The notes under the pieces are model-generated. The model saw only the letters and a list, made by a program, of their open reading frames with translations. It had not been told where the DNA came from and searched no databases. Below, piece after piece: positions 49,187 to 58,722 of a DNA stretch of 64,000 nt. A program made the translations under genes and the position numbers. Source of the stretch: Morganella morganii (lineage in GTDB: Bacteria > Pseudomonadota > Gammaproteobacteria > Enterobacterales > Enterobacteriaceae); NCBI RefSeq assembly GCF_019243775.1, contig NZ_CP069157.1, positions 2,801,418 to 2,865,417 of the forward strand, written 5' to 3'. Numbering within the stretch: the first letter of the stretch is position 1; each line of letters begins with the position of its first letter.

Positions 49187-49750
49187 ATGAACTTACAACA
49201 TCATATTCTCATTGCTATGCCCTCGCTGGATGATCCGTATTTTGCGCGTTCAGTTGTGTATCTGTGTGAACACAATGAAAACGGGGCGATGGGACTGGTG
49301 ATCAACAAACCGATCGAACAGCTGTCTGTCGGTAAAATTCTGCAGAAGCTGAAAATCTCCCCGGACATCCGTGATGAAAATCAGTCGCTGGAAAAACCGG
49401 TTCTGGTCGGCGGTCCCGTTTCCGAAGAGAACGGCTTTGTTCTGCACTCCGGTGATAAAAAGTACGCTGCCAGTACCCGCCTGACCGATGACCTGTTTCT
49501 GACCACCTCAAAAGACGTGCTGGAAACGCTGGGAACCGCAGAGCAACCGGAGCACTACCTGATGACGCTCGGTTACTCAAGCTGGACGGCCGGTCAGCTG
49601 GAGCGGGAAATCATGGAAAACAGCTGGCTGGTGGCGGATGCCAGCGAGCGCCTGCTGTTCCGTACCCCGATGCCCGACCGCTGGCGCGAAGCTGCCGCCG
49701 GTATCGGCGTGAATATTTACACCATCGCACAACAGGCCGGACACGCATAA
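49187..49750 (+). CDS. yqgE: YqgE family protein (UPF0301)
   Basis: It has 187 residues, function unknown. [22 protein letters not shown] and [10 protein letters not shown] near the N-terminus plus [13 protein letters not shown] are family signatures. Its stop overlaps the ruvX start (TAATG). Confidence 0.95.
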   Translation: MNLQHHILIAMPSLDDPYFARSVVYLCEHNENGAMGLVINKPIEQLSVGKILQKLKISPDIRDENQSLEKPVLVGGPVSEENGFVLHSGDKKYAASTRLTDDLFLTTSKDVLETLGTAEQPEHYLMTLGYSSWTAGQLEREIMENSWLVADASERLLFRTPMPDRWREAAAGIGVNIYTIAQQAGHA

Positions 49751-50172
49751 TGAGCAGCAATACTGTGATTGCCTTTGATTTCGGCACCAAAAGCATTGGT
49801 GTGGCTGTCGGTCAGACCATCACCGGCACCGCCCGCCCGCTGGCGGCACTGAAAGCCCGTGAGGGAATTCCTGACTGGGAGCTGATCGCCGCTGTGTTCC
49901 GTGAATGGCAGCCGGATTATGTGGTTGTCGGCCTGCCGCTCAATATGGACGGCACGCCGCAGCTGGTCACTAATCAGGCGAAAAAATTCGCCAACCGCCT
50001 GCACGGGCGTTTCGGGATCCGCGCTGAACTCCATGACGAACGCCTCAGCACAGTGGAAGCCCGCGCCAATCTGTTTGCAGACGGTGGCTACCGCGCCCTC
50101 GGCAAAGACAAAGTGGATTCCGCCTCTGCCGTGATTATCCTTGAAAGCTGGTTCGAACAGCTTTACGGCTGA
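49750..50172 (+). CDS. ruvX: YqgF/RuvX RNase H-fold protein
   Basis: Putative Holliday-junction resolvase and 16S rRNA 5'-end maturation nuclease. It has 140 residues. [14 protein letters not shown] near residue 8 with the first catalytic Asp, ELHDERLST near residue 96 and [15 protein letters not shown] at the C-terminus. It is translationally coupled to yqgE. Confidence 0.96.
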   Translation: MSSNTVIAFDFGTKSIGVAVGQTITGTARPLAALKAREGIPDWELIAAVFREWQPDYVVVGLPLNMDGTPQLVTNQAKKFANRLHGRFGIRAELHDERLSTVEARANLFADGGYRALGKDKVDSASAVIILESWFEQLYG

Positions 50173-50188
50173 TTATCCCGCACCCGGC

Positions 50189-50220
50189 GCGCGGTACTGT
50201 TTACCATACTGGTACCGCGC
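50189..50220. terminator. hairpin between ruvX and yggR
   Basis: GCGCGGTAC...GTACCGCGC, a strong palindrome that overlaps the last codons of yggR. No U-tract; possible bidirectional stop. Confidence 0.4.
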
Positions 50221-51223
50221 CCGCCTCCCCGGCTATCTCTCCTCTGCCGCGCCGCCATTGCAGGCACTGCTCCTCCGTCATCATCCCGGACTGTGAGCCT
50301 GACTGCTGGTGAGAGGCAATCTGATACGCTTTATTATCACGGATAAGGCTCGCCACCGCCGGGGTATTGATCAGCACATCAAACAGTGCACAGCGTCCGC
50401 CCCCCTGTTTAGCCACCAGATGCTGGCTCAGCACGGCCACCAGACTGCCTGCCATCTGGCTGCACACACGGTTTTTCTCCGCACCGCTGAACACATCCGT
50501 CAACCGCTCAATCGCCGCAATCGCGCCTCTGGTGTGGAGCGTACTCAGCACCAGATGCCCGGTTTCCGCCGCCGTCAGGGCAAGCCGGATAGCCGCCTCA
50601 TCCCGCAATTCCCCCAGCATAATCACATCCGGATCCTGTCTCAGCGCGGCTGTCAGCCCCTGCTGATAATCCTCACAATCACGGCCAATTTCCCGCTGGC
50701 GGATCAGCGACTGCCTGCTGCGGTGACGGAACTCCACCGGGTCCTCGAGGGTAATCACATGCCGCCGGAAATGCTGATTGATATAACTGAGCAGCGCCGC
50801 CAGCGTGCTTGATTTTCCGCTGCCGGTCGCCCCGGTGACCAGAATCAGGCCGCTTTGCGTTTTTGACAGCAGCCCGGCAAACACCGGCGGTGCCAGGATA
50901 TCCTCCAGAGAAGGAACTGCGGGGCTTATCAGCCGCAGTGCGGCGTTCAGCAATCCCCCCGCCATAAAAATATTCACCCGCAAAGGTTGATCGCGGATAA
51001 ACAACGCAAGATCCGCCTGCCCTTTTGTCATCAATCTGTGGTAATTTGCCTGGTCGAGGATCGTCTTTACCCAGCCGCGCAGTGCGTCATCGGTTACCGC
51101 CGCACAGTGTGTCTGCGAAAAAAGCTCTCCATCCACCCGTAACACCGGCACCTGACCAACACAAAGGTGCAGATCGGATGCATTATGCTTTACACTAAGG
51201 GCGATTAAATTATCCATATTCAT
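50201..51223 (-). CDS. yggR: PilT-like type IV pilus retraction ATPase (YggR)
   Basis: Hexameric secretion/retraction ATPase family. Start at 51223 (MNMDNLIALSVKHNASDLHL), with GGGAG 8 bp ahead; 340 residues. Walker A GATGSGKSSTLAAL near residue 130, Asp box ITLEDPVEFRHR near residue 157, Walker B DPDVIMLGELRD near residue 194, and His box LSTLHTRGAIAAIERL. It is divergent from yggS, with only 21 bp between start codons. Confidence 0.92.
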   Translation of the reverse strand: MNMDNLIALSVKHNASDLHLCVGQVPVLRVDGELFSQTHCAAVTDDALRGWVKTILDQANYHRLMTKGQADLALFIRDQPLRVNIFMAGGLLNAALRLISPAVPSLEDILAPPVFAGLLSKTQSGLILVTGATGSGKSSTLAALLSYINQHFRRHVITLEDPVEFRHRSRQSLIRQREIGRDCEDYQQGLTAALRQDPDVIMLGELRDEAAIRLALTAAETGHLVLSTLHTRGAIAAIERLTDVFSGAEKNRVCSQMAGSLVAVLSQHLVAKQGGGRCALFDVLINTPAVASLIRDNKAYQIASHQQSGSQSGMMTEEQCLQWRRGRGEIAGEAGAVPVW

Positions 51224-51244
51224 TAGGTTATCTCCCGGATCATC

Positions 51245-51943
51245 ATGAAACCAATAAAAGACAATCTGACAGAAATCAGAGAACGTATAACCGCTGCGGC
51301 GCAAAAATGCGGCCGCGATCCACACACAGTGACCTTACTTGCCGTCAGTAAAACCAAACCTGTGAGCGCGCTCGAAGAAGCGATAGCTGCCGGACAAACC
51401 CGCTTTGGTGAAAACTACGTCCAGGAAGGCGTTGAAAAAATTCAGTATTTCTCTGCGAATCAAAATCTGGAATGGCACTTTATCGGCCCGCTGCAGTCTA
51501 ATAAAAGCCGTCTGGTTGCGGAGCATTTTGACTGGTGTCATACCATCGACCGGCTGAAAATCGCCCAGCGCCTGAGTGACCAGCGTCCGGCAGATAAAGC
51601 ACCGCTGAATGTACTTATCCAGATCAATATCAGTGATGAGAACAGTAAATCCGGTATCACCCTTGCGGAATTACCGGCGCTGGCGGAGCAGGTTGCCGTA
51701 CTGCCGAATGTCTGTCTGCGCGGACTGATGGCAATACCTGCACCGGAAACGGATCCTGAGCGCCAGTCTGCGGTTTTCCGTCAGATGGAAACGGCTTTCC
51801 GTGAACTGCAGGGGAAATACCCGCAGGCGGATACGTTATCGATGGGCATGACCGACGATATGGATGCTGCAATTACCTGCGGTTCGACCATGGTACGCAT
51901 CGGCACTGCAATTTTCGGTGCGCGTAACTATTCTGTATCCTGA
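51245..51943 (+). CDS. yggS: PLP-binding protein YggS (PLPBP)
   Basis: Pyridoxal phosphate homeostasis protein, 232 residues. PLP lysine in TLLAVSKTKPVSALEEAI near residue 36, GENYVQEGVEKI, WHFIGPLQSNKSRLVAEHF, and the C-terminal LSMGMTDDMDAAITCGSTMVRIGTAIFG phosphate site. It is first of the run yggS-yggT-rdgB-hemW. Confidence 0.97.
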   Translation: MKPIKDNLTEIRERITAAAQKCGRDPHTVTLLAVSKTKPVSALEEAIAAGQTRFGENYVQEGVEKIQYFSANQNLEWHFIGPLQSNKSRLVAEHFDWCHTIDRLKIAQRLSDQRPADKAPLNVLIQINISDENSKSGITLAELPALAEQVAVLPNVCLRGLMAIPAPETDPERQSAVFRQMETAFRELQGKYPQADTLSMGMTDDMDAAITCGSTMVRIGTAIFGARNYSVS

Positions 51944-52023
51944 TCATTCGGTATCATGACCTTCCGGTACCTTAGTGCGTTATCACAAACCGGTTAATTT
52001 GTTTTCTGTTAAGGATTTCACCG

Positions 52024-52572
52024 ATGCAAACACTGAATTTTGTTGTCACCACGCTCCTGCATGCCTATGCCACGATTTTACTGCTGCGTGTCTGGATGCA
52101 ATGGGCGCGCGCGGACTTTTATAATCCGTTTGCCCAGTTTGTCGTGAAAGCCACACAGCCGGTTGTCCGTCCGCTGCGCCGTATTATTCCGGCTATCGGC
52201 CCGATTGATACGGCTTCTGTGCTGGTGGCCTATGTTGCCGTACTGCTGAAACTGCTCTTTCCGTGGTTTCTGGCCGGTTTTCAGGGACAACTCGGCGGGC
52301 TGATGCTGTTAGTCGCTTTCTTTAATCTTCTTTATCTTGCAGGTATGACGGTATTCTGGGTGATCCTCGCCCGCGCGCTGCTGAGCTGGTTCAGCCAGGG
52401 CCGCAACCCGGTGGATTATGTACTGATGCAGCTGACCGAGCCGCTGATGTCGCCGTTCCGCCGTATCATTCCGCCGATGGGCGGTATTGATTTCTCTGCA
52501 ATGATTGTCATTTTTATTCTGTATGCACTGGGCTATCTCTATAACGATATTGTTCAGTGGATATTTATGTAA
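52024..52572 (+). CDS. yggT: YggT family membrane protein
   Basis: It has 182 residues with two YGGT domains, each a helix pair with RPLRRIIPAIGPIDTASVLV or SPFRRIIPPMGGIDFSAMIV. E. coli YggT is linked to osmotic shock tolerance. yggU, its usual neighbour in E. coli, is absent; rdgB follows after 12 bp. Confidence 0.95.
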   Translation: MQTLNFVVTTLLHAYATILLLRVWMQWARADFYNPFAQFVVKATQPVVRPLRRIIPAIGPIDTASVLVAYVAVLLKLLFPWFLAGFQGQLGGLMLLVAFFNLLYLAGMTVFWVILARALLSWFSQGRNPVDYVLMQLTEPLMSPFRRIIPPMGGIDFSAMIVIFILYALGYLYNDIVQWIFM

Positions 52573-52584
52573 TCAGGCGCTGAT

Positions 52585-53181
52585 ATGACCCGCAAAATTG
52601 TTTTAGCTACCGGCAATGCCGGAAAAGTCCGCGAAATGGCCTCACTGCTGGCGGATGCCGGTATGGATGTGGTGGCACAGACGGAACTGGGAGTCGGCTC
52701 CGTTGAGGAAACCGGCCTGACCTTTGTTGAAAATGCCATTATCAAAGCGCGTCACGCAGCAAAAGTAACCGGTTTACCGGCTATTGCGGATGACTCCGGG
52801 ATTTCCGTCGATTACCTCGGCGGTGCGCCGGGGATCTACTCCGCCCGCTATGCCGGAACTGACGGCAACGACGGCGCCAATATCGTAAAACTGCTGGCCG
52901 CCCTTGACGGCGTACCTGTGGCGCAGCGTCAGGCGCACTTCAACTGTGTACTGGTGTATATGCGTCACGAAAATGACCCGACACCGATCATCTGCCACGG
53001 CCGCTGGGCCGGTGTGATTGCAGAGCAGGCGCAGGGCGAAGGCGGTTTCGGTTATGATCCTGTCTTCTGGCTGCCTGAACTGAATAAAACTGCCGCGCAG
53101 CTGCGTCCGGAAGAGAAACAGGCTATGTCTCACCGCGGCAAAGCGCTGGCACTACTGTCGGAAGCCCTGCGTAATGGGTAA
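52585..53181 (+). CDS. rdgB: XTP/dITP pyrophosphatase RdgB
   Basis: Housecleaning NTPase that removes ITP and XTP. It has 198 residues; [19 protein letters not shown] at the N-terminus, [24 protein letters not shown] near residue 68, [11 protein letters not shown] and [11 protein letters not shown]. Overlaps hemW by 8 bp. Confidence 0.98.
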   Translation: MTRKIVLATGNAGKVREMASLLADAGMDVVAQTELGVGSVEETGLTFVENAIIKARHAAKVTGLPAIADDSGISVDYLGGAPGIYSARYAGTDGNDGANIVKLLAALDGVPVAQRQAHFNCVLVYMRHENDPTPIICHGRWAGVIAEQAQGEGGFGYDPVFWLPELNKTAAQLRPEEKQAMSHRGKALALLSEALRNG

Positions 53182-54304
53182 GCTTCCCCCGCTCAGTCTG
53201 TATATTCATATCCCGTGGTGTGTTCAGAAGTGCCCTTACTGTGATTTCAACTCTCACGCGCTGAAAGGTGAAGTGCCGCATGATGATTATGTGGCACATC
53301 TGCTGGCGGATCTGGATGCCGATCTGCCGCTGGTTGCCGGTCGCGAAATCAGCACTATCTTTATCGGCGGCGGCACCCCCAGCCTGCTGAGTGCGGAAGC
53401 GATGCAGACACTGATGGACGGCGTACGTGCCCGTATTCCTGTCGCAGCAGATGCGGAAGTGACCATGGAAGCCAATCCGGGCACTGTGGAAGCCGATCGT
53501 TTCAGCGGCTACCAGAAAGCCGGTATCAACCGCATTTCCATTGGAGTGCAGAGCTTCGGTGATGACAAACTGATCCGCCTCGGGCGTATTCACGATGCCG
53601 GAGAAGCCAAACGGGCTGCCCGGCTCGCGGCGACACTCGGACTGCGCAGTTTTAACCTCGACCTGATGCACGGGCTGCCGGAGCAGCATCTCGGCGAAGC
53701 GCTCAGTGACCTGCGCCAGGCGATTGAACTCGCCCCGCCGCATCTTTCCTGGTATCAGCTGACGATTGAACCGAACACCAGTTTCGGCTCCCGCCCGCCG
53801 GTGCTGCCGGATGACGACCTGCTGTGGGATATTTTCTCACAGGGCCATCAGTTACTGACACAGGCCGGTTATGTGCAGTATGAAACCTCCGCGTATGCAA
53901 AACCGGGATTTCAGTGTCAGCATAACCTCAACTACTGGCGTTTCGGGGATTACCTCGGGATCGGCTGTGGTGCGCACGGCAAAATTTCGTTTGCTGACGG
54001 ACGCATTCTGCGGACAGTCAAAACCAAACATCCGCGCGGTTATATGGAAGGGCGCTATCTTGATCAGCAAAATGAGGTGGCAACGGAAGACCGGCCGTTT
54101 GAGTTCTTTATGAACCGGTTCCGCCTGCTGGAAGCGATGCCGCGCCGGGATTTCACCGATTATACCGGACTGCCGGAATCCGTGGTTCGTCCGCAGATTG
54201 AAGCGGCACTGAATGCCGGTGAGATTTCTGAAACCGCAACCCACTGGCAGATAACCGAACACGGCAAGTTATTCCTCAATACGTTGCTGGAACGGTTTTT
54301 ATAA
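53174..54304 (+). CDS. hemW: radical SAM haem chaperone HemW
   Basis: Haem-trafficking radical SAM protein related to HemN. It has 376 residues. [17 protein letters not shown] near residue 14 supplies the CxxxCxxC for 4Fe-4S. The C-terminal HemN_C part starts about residue 290. Translationally coupled to rdgB. Its terminator has been split and duplicated by a repeat insertion. Confidence 0.97.
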   Translation: MGKLPPLSLYIHIPWCVQKCPYCDFNSHALKGEVPHDDYVAHLLADLDADLPLVAGREISTIFIGGGTPSLLSAEAMQTLMDGVRARIPVAADAEVTMEANPGTVEADRFSGYQKAGINRISIGVQSFGDDKLIRLGRIHDAGEAKRAARLAATLGLRSFNLDLMHGLPEQHLGEALSDLRQAIELAPPHLSWYQLTIEPNTSFGSRPPVLPDDDLLWDIFSQGHQLLTQAGYVQYETSAYAKPGFQCQHNLNYWRFGDYLGIGCGAHGKISFADGRILRTVKTKHPRGYMEGRYLDQQNEVATEDRPFEFFMNRFRLLEAMPRRDFTDYTGLPESVVRPQIEAALNAGEISETATHWQITEHGKLFLNTLLERFL

Positions 54305-54311
54305 AACAAAA

Positions 54312-54333
54312 ACCCGGCCGCTTTCACGTCCGG
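54312..54333 (+). repeat. left 22-bp direct repeat flanking the inserted element
   Basis: ACCCGGCCGCTTTCACGTCC plus GG; it matches 54476-54497 with one mismatch (position 10). It is the 5' part of the hemW terminator, now without its U-tract. Confidence 0.85.
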
Positions 54334-54334
54334 A

Positions 54335-54473
54335 TGAGATTGCTGACAAAGCAGGATAAAACGTGGTTTTTCCTGCTTTGTGTTATCAGCCGAAAATCAA
54401 TAAATTGATTTTCCTGGTTTATTTTTACAACCCCTGGCGGTCGTCGCCAACCCCTGCGGGTTTGTCAACGGCC
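54335..54473 (+). repeat. dispersed repeat, long form (copy 2)
   Basis: It shares both ends with 36563-36660 and carries 41 extra bases. The long form can fold: GACAAAGCAGGA at 54345-54356 pairs with TCCTGCTTTGT at 54371-54381, and AAAATCAAT-AA-ATTGATTTT forms a second stem. The ends carry an inverted TGACAAA core. It has the size and form of a MITE or ERIC-type element. It has no coding capacity. Confidence 0.85.
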
Positions 54474-54475
54474 TG

Positions 54476-54505
54476 ACCCGGCCGTTTTCACGTCCGGGTT
54501 TTTAT
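54476..54505 (+). terminator. hemW terminator (right copy of a duplicated sequence)
   Basis: ACCCGG...CCGGGT followed by TTTTTATTATTT. The 22 bases 54476-54497 repeat 54312-54333. Confidence 0.8.
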
Positions 54506-54525
54506 TATTTATCTGAATCAGCGGA

Positions 54526-55482
54526 TTACAGCGCGCTTTCCACGGCCTGCACCTGACGGTTCAGACTGTCCAGCCCGCCGCCGGAGAGATACCAGAGATC
54601 CGGCTGTAACACGATAATCTTGTCATTTTTAAAGGCATTGGTCTTTTTCACACCATCGGTTTCAAAAGCCGCTTTATCCCACTGCCCTGCACCAATCGCC
54701 GCGCTGCGGTCAATCACCAGAATCACATCCGGATTCAGCTCTGCCACCATTTCCGGAGTCACCAGCGGGCGTTTATCTTTCTCTGCTTTCGGGTCAACCG
54801 GAATATCAACAGCAGCCGCTTTCACCACCTGATAGACAACCGGCTGTTTATTCGGGAATAATTTACCGTCATTATGCAGCATCACCAGCACTTTCTTACC
54901 GGATTTGGCGGCTTTTTCCTGAGCCTGAGCAACGGTTTTATTCAGTGCGGCCAGTTCTTCTGCGGTTTTCTTCTCAATATCATAAAGCTGACCGATCAGA
55001 GTAATATTCGCCTCTGCCGCAGCCAGATAATCATCACCGCCGGTACCGAGGTTCACTGTCGGCGCGATTTTGTTCAGTTCATCAAATGATTTGCCCTGAC
55101 GGCCGGTGATCACAATCAGATCCGGCTTCAGTTCTGCAATTTTTGCCAGGTCCGGCGTTTTCATTCCGCCTGCATCAGCGACTTTGCTGTCCACCTGACC
55201 TTTCAGATATGACGGCAGATTGCCCAGCGGCAGCGCGACAACATTGTCAGCCAGTCCCAGCTTATTCATGGTGTCGTACACACCAAAGTCAAACAGCACC
55301 ACGCGGGATGGCTTTTGTGCCACTTTCGCAGAGCCCGACTGATGTTCGATGGTCAGCAGCGGGCTTTTATCCGCCACGGCGGCAATATGATTCGGGGTAT
55401 ATTTCGGCGCGGAGTCAGCCAGCGCAGAAGCGGAGGCAAAGCCTAAAAACGGAATTAACACTAACGGAATGATCTTTTTCAT
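54526..55482 (-). CDS. siderophore-type ABC substrate-binding protein
   Basis: Periplasmic class III binding protein of 318 residues, close to the FatB/YclQ/CeuE group. Signal peptide residues 1-22 (ending ALA). LTIEHQSGSAKVAQKPSRVVLFDFGVYDTM near residue 43 and LKPDLIVITGRQGKSFDELNKIAPT near residue 118 are typical. No permease or ATPase nearby. It has its own promoter and Fur box. It occupies the place of yggM/ansB in E. coli. Confidence 0.9.
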   Translation of the reverse strand: MKKIIPLVLIPFLGFASASALADSAPKYTPNHIAAVADKSPLLTIEHQSGSAKVAQKPSRVVLFDFGVYDTMNKLGLADNVVALPLGNLPSYLKGQVDSKVADAGGMKTPDLAKIAELKPDLIVITGRQGKSFDELNKIAPTVNLGTGGDDYLAAAEANITLIGQLYDIEKKTAEELAALNKTVAQAQEKAAKSGKKVLVMLHNDGKLFPNKQPVVYQVVKAAAVDIPVDPKAEKDKRPLVTPEMVAELNPDVILVIDRSAAIGAGQWDKAAFETDGVKKTNAFKNDKIIVLQPDLWYLSGGGLDSLNRQVQAVESAL

Positions 55483-55519
55483 GTTCCTGCCTGATTAAAT
55501 GCGTTTAACGTCGCAGTTC

Positions 55520-55566
55520 ATTCTAGGCAGAAGCCGAAACATGTCAATCAAATAAGAATCATTATC
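55520..55566 (-). promoter_or_regulatory. promoter and Fur box of the siderophore-binding gene
   Basis: Reverse strand -35 TTGACA (55542-55547), 16 bp, -10 TAGAAT (55520-55525). Immediately upstream 55548-55566 matches the Fur consensus in 14 of 19 bases, with a perfect AATCATTATC half. Iron repression is expected. Confidence 0.8.
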
Positions 55567-55600
55567 ATAACAATTACCATTTATTTGAACCTGATCGGTT

Positions 55601-55636
55601 AAAAAAGCAGTTACCGGCACAGAATGTACCGGTAAC
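55601..55636 (-). terminator. yggN terminator
   Basis: Reverse strand GTTACCGG...CCGGTAAC followed by TGCTTTTTT, directly after the yggN stop. Confidence 0.85.
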
Positions 55637-55642
55637 CTTATA

Positions 55643-56377
55643 TTACTTAAGGGAATTTATCAGCTGAATACGCTGTTGTTCCAGGGTAGTGACTTTGCCG
55701 CACACCTGTTTGCTGAACTGTTTAAAATCATCTTCCTGTTCACGCACGGCCTGCTGTAAGGATTTCTGTAACCCGTCCAGCCCGCTCAGTGCCGCACCGG
55801 CGGCGCTTTTGTCACCGGTCAGCCCGGCAAGCAGCTGTTTGCGGCCGATTTCATTGATAGCATCCTGAAGCATACCGCCGAGGCGCTGCTGGATCTGCGC
55901 CCGTCCGTCCTGCTCCACCTGCTTAATCGCCTGATGATGGAAGGCATAACCATCCGGACGGGTTTCAATGATCCGATCAACCTGTTTATTCAGATCCGCT
56001 TCCAGGGTTGTCAGATGGCCGCGCAGTTTGCTGTCCTGCCCCATCTCTTTGATCAGCACTTTATCCACAGCCTGACGGGATTTACCGATCCGGTTTACCG
56101 CCTGCTGTTTTATCCACGGCACATCCTGACGCACACCTGACTGGTAGCGTTTTGCATCCGCACTCTGTGCGGCGCTGAGTGTCAGGGATTTGCCGTCGCG
56201 GGTGATCTGCCCGTCAGGGGTGATCTTCATTTCCCCGCTTTTCCCGATCACCTGCACATAGGCCGGTGTGATAACCAAATCATCCTGCGGGGTGACACTG
56301 CACTGATACCCTTCCGCCGATGCCAGTGACGCGGCACCCAGACTCAGAACGGCAATCCATTTACGTAACATAAACAC
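55643..56377 (-). CDS. yggN: YggN family exported protein (DUF2884)
   Basis: It has 244 residues. Signal peptide residues 1-21 (ending ASAEG). YQCSVTPQDDLVITPAYVQV near residue 24 and a long helical region (LTTLEADLNKQVDRII, DDFKQFSKQVCGKVTTLEQQ) follow. Two Cys may form a disulfide. Function unknown. Between glsB and its own terminator. Confidence 0.92.
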   Translation of the reverse strand: MFMLRKWIAVLSLGAASLASAEGYQCSVTPQDDLVITPAYVQVIGKSGEMKITPDGQITRDGKSLTLSAAQSADAKRYQSGVRQDVPWIKQQAVNRIGKSRQAVDKVLIKEMGQDSKLRGHLTTLEADLNKQVDRIIETRPDGYAFHHQAIKQVEQDGRAQIQQRLGGMLQDAINEIGRKQLLAGLTGDKSAAGAALSGLDGLQKSLQQAVREQEDDFKQFSKQVCGKVTTLEQQRIQLINSLK

Positions 56378-56415
56378 TCCTGATTCTCAGACAGCGGACG
56401 CTGAACCCGGCGGGT

Positions 56416-57342
56416 TCAGAAAATAGAGCGCCCGATTTTTGCGGATAACATTTCTAAGGCAGCGCAACCGGCCAAAGAGTTCCCTGAATCATCCAGTTCC
56501 GGAGACCAGACCACCACAGAAAACTCACCCGGCACCACACAGACGATCCCGCCGCCGACCCCGGATTTACCGGGCATGCCTATCCGGTAAGCAAATTCCC
56601 CGGAACCGTCATACATCCCGCAGGTCAGCATCAGGGCATTTATCTGCCGTGACTGCAACGGCGTGATCACAGGCTCCTGACCGCCCAGCGGCACACCGCC
56701 GTTGGCCAGATAAGCAAAACAGGTTGCCAGTTCAGCACAGTTCATTGAGAGTGCGCAATAGTGAAAATAGTTCTCCAGCACAGTCAGTACATTATTCTCA
56801 AAATTGCCGAAGGATTTCATCAGGAAAGCAATAGCCGCATTGCGGCTGCCGTGCTCCAGTTCAGAACGTGCCACCTGCAAATCATAAGTGATATCCTGAC
56901 TGCCGGTCAGTTTGCGGACAAACTCCAGCATCCGCTGACGCGGCGCACTGAGGCGGGACTGCAGCATATCCGCGATAATAATCGCCCCGGCATTTATAAA
57001 GGGATTGCGCGGAATACCCTTTTCCATCTCCAGCAGCACCAGTGAGTTAAACGGCAGACCGGACGGCTCTTTGCCGACCCGCGACCAGATCTCCGATTCC
57101 TTATAACGCGTCATCGCAAGTGTCAGACTCAGCACTTTGGAAATGGACTGCACCGAAAAGCGCTGATACGCATCACCGGCGGCAAAAATCTCCCCGTCCA
57201 CGGTACACACCGCGATCCCCAGCCAGTCAGGTGAGACTTCCGCCAGCGCCGGAATATAATCCGCCACTTTACCGGAGCCAATCAGCGGCCGGACACGGTG
57301 TAAGATATCGTCCAGCAGTTCATTACTAAAGTGTGTGGTCAA
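56416..57342 (-). CDS. glsB: glutaminase GlsB
   Basis: Hydrolyses L-glutamine to glutamate and ammonia. Start taken as TTG at 57342 (product from [20 protein letters not shown]) because GGAGT lies 7 bp ahead and the length becomes 308, as in E. coli GlsB. Ser-Lys catalytic pair in [17 protein letters not shown] near residue 62; [17 protein letters not shown] near residue 258. It lies between yggN and yggL, where E. coli has no glutaminase. Confidence 0.95.
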   Translation of the reverse strand: MTTHFSNELLDDILHRVRPLIGSGKVADYIPALAEVSPDWLGIAVCTVDGEIFAAGDAYQRFSVQSISKVLSLTLAMTRYKESEIWSRVGKEPSGLPFNSLVLLEMEKGIPRNPFINAGAIIIADMLQSRLSAPRQRMLEFVRKLTGSQDITYDLQVARSELEHGSRNAAIAFLMKSFGNFENNVLTVLENYFHYCALSMNCAELATCFAYLANGGVPLGGQEPVITPLQSRQINALMLTCGMYDGSGEFAYRIGMPGKSGVGGGIVCVVPGEFSVVVWSPELDDSGNSLAGCAALEMLSAKIGRSIF

Positions 57343-57394
57343 GGTTGTTACTCCAAAACACGGCACGCCACAACTCCGGAGGCCGGAGAGAGAT

Positions 57395-57424
57395 AAGGGC
57401 ACCTTTTCAGGTGCCCTTATTAAT
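57395..57424 (-). terminator. yggL terminator
   Basis: AAGGGCACCT-TTTC-AGGTGCCCTT, a perfect stem after yggL and before glsB. The U-tract is poor (TATTAATAA side). Confidence 0.6.
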
Positions 57425-57448
57425 AATTAGCGTGGTAAGAAATTTATC

Positions 57449-57775
57449 TCAGTCCCACCAGATATCGAACAGTTCAGACATCTGAATGTTCTGCATCCCT
57501 TTGGCTTTCAGCCAGTCACCCACCAGCTTACGGTGCTCATCGGTACATTCACCGATTTTCTGTAAACAGACCATGGCTTCCCAGCTCAGGTAACCGCTGG
57601 CATCCAGCGCCAGGCCGTTCGGCTCGATCACTTCCTCAACCAGCTGGTCAACGGTGCGGTCGATAGTGTCGACATCAGTGCCTTCCGGGAAGTCCCATTT
57701 GAAGGAAAAACCGAGTTCGCGGAACTCATCGATACGCATTTTTTTCCGTAAACGACGACTACGTTGTGTTGCCAT
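57449..57775 (-). CDS. yggL: YggL, 50S-subunit-binding protein
   Basis: DUF469 family, 108 residues; [25 protein letters not shown] at the N-terminus and a Trp-Asp end (LFDIWWD). The ATG overlaps the last base of the trmB stop, so it is coupled to trmB. Confidence 0.95.
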   Translation of the reverse strand: MATQRSRRLRKKMRIDEFRELGFSFKWDFPEGTDVDTIDRTVDQLVEEVIEPNGLALDASGYLSWEAMVCLQKIGECTDEHRKLVGDWLKAKGMQNIQMSELFDIWWD

Positions 57776-58494
57776 TATTTCATCCTCTCAAACATCAGAT
57801 CCCAGACGCCATGGCCTAAGCGATGGCCGCGTTTTTCAAACTTCGTGACCGGCCGGGTTTCCGGGCGCGGTACATAATCCTGTGTTGCTGACAGATTGCG
57901 GTAACCCGGTGCCTGAGTCATGACCTCAAGCATGTGCTCCGCATACGGCTGCCAGTCTGTCGCCATATGGAAGATACCGCCCTGCGTCAGTTTTGTCCGC
58001 ACTTTTTCCGCAAACGGCAGCTGAACAATGCGCCGTTTATTGTGACGGGCCTTATGCCACGGATCAGGGAAGAACAGCTGCACCATATGCAGGCTGTTAT
58101 CCGGGATCATTTTATCCAGCACTTCGATGGCATCATGGCACATCACCCGCAGGTTCGTCACCCCGGCTTCCTGCGCATCCGCCAGACAGGCACCGACACC
58201 CGGAGCATGCACTTCAATCCCCAGATAGTTTTTATCCGGATTCTGTTTCGCCATCTCCACCAGAGAGGCGCCCATGCCGAAACCGATCTCCAGTGTGACC
58301 GGTGCATCACGCCCGAACAGTGCGGTAAAATCCAGCAGTTCCGGGGTAAAATCCACCCCTGCTGACGGCCACAGGTCTGTCAGGGCATCTTCCTGACGTT
58401 TGGTCAGCCGTCCCTGACGGCGCACAAAACTGCGGACACGGCGCAGGGCTCTGCCGTCTTCATTAAATTCCGGCGAAATTACATTGTTGATCAT
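57775..58494 (-). CDS. trmB: tRNA m7G46 methyltransferase TrmB
   Basis: SAM-dependent methyltransferase, 239 residues. SAM motif [17 protein letters not shown] near residue 70; [15 protein letters not shown] near residue 148; catalytic region [14 protein letters not shown]. Divergent from mutY, as in E. coli. Confidence 0.97.
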   Translation of the reverse strand: MINNVISPEFNEDGRALRRVRSFVRRQGRLTKRQEDALTDLWPSAGVDFTPELLDFTALFGRDAPVTLEIGFGMGASLVEMAKQNPDKNYLGIEVHAPGVGACLADAQEAGVTNLRVMCHDAIEVLDKMIPDNSLHMVQLFFPDPWHKARHNKRRIVQLPFAEKVRTKLTQGGIFHMATDWQPYAEHMLEVMTQAPGYRNLSATQDYVPRPETRPVTKFEKRGHRLGHGVWDLMFERMK

Positions 58495-58722
58495 AAGGTT
58501 TGCTGTCAGTATCCCGGCAAAAATAAATCATAATGTGTCCGGCACAACGGGCTGCGCTGCGCTGACACACGCAAAGTGCGGCAAGTTTAGCAAGAGACAA
58601 CCGACTTCGCACCGGTTAATCATCCTCTTTCGCACAATTTCAGGCAAAAGTTGGTTTACAGTCGCAAAACAGTGTGCTGGAATTCCCGTCAATTAAAACT
58701 ATTCAATTATTATTTTATTCTC

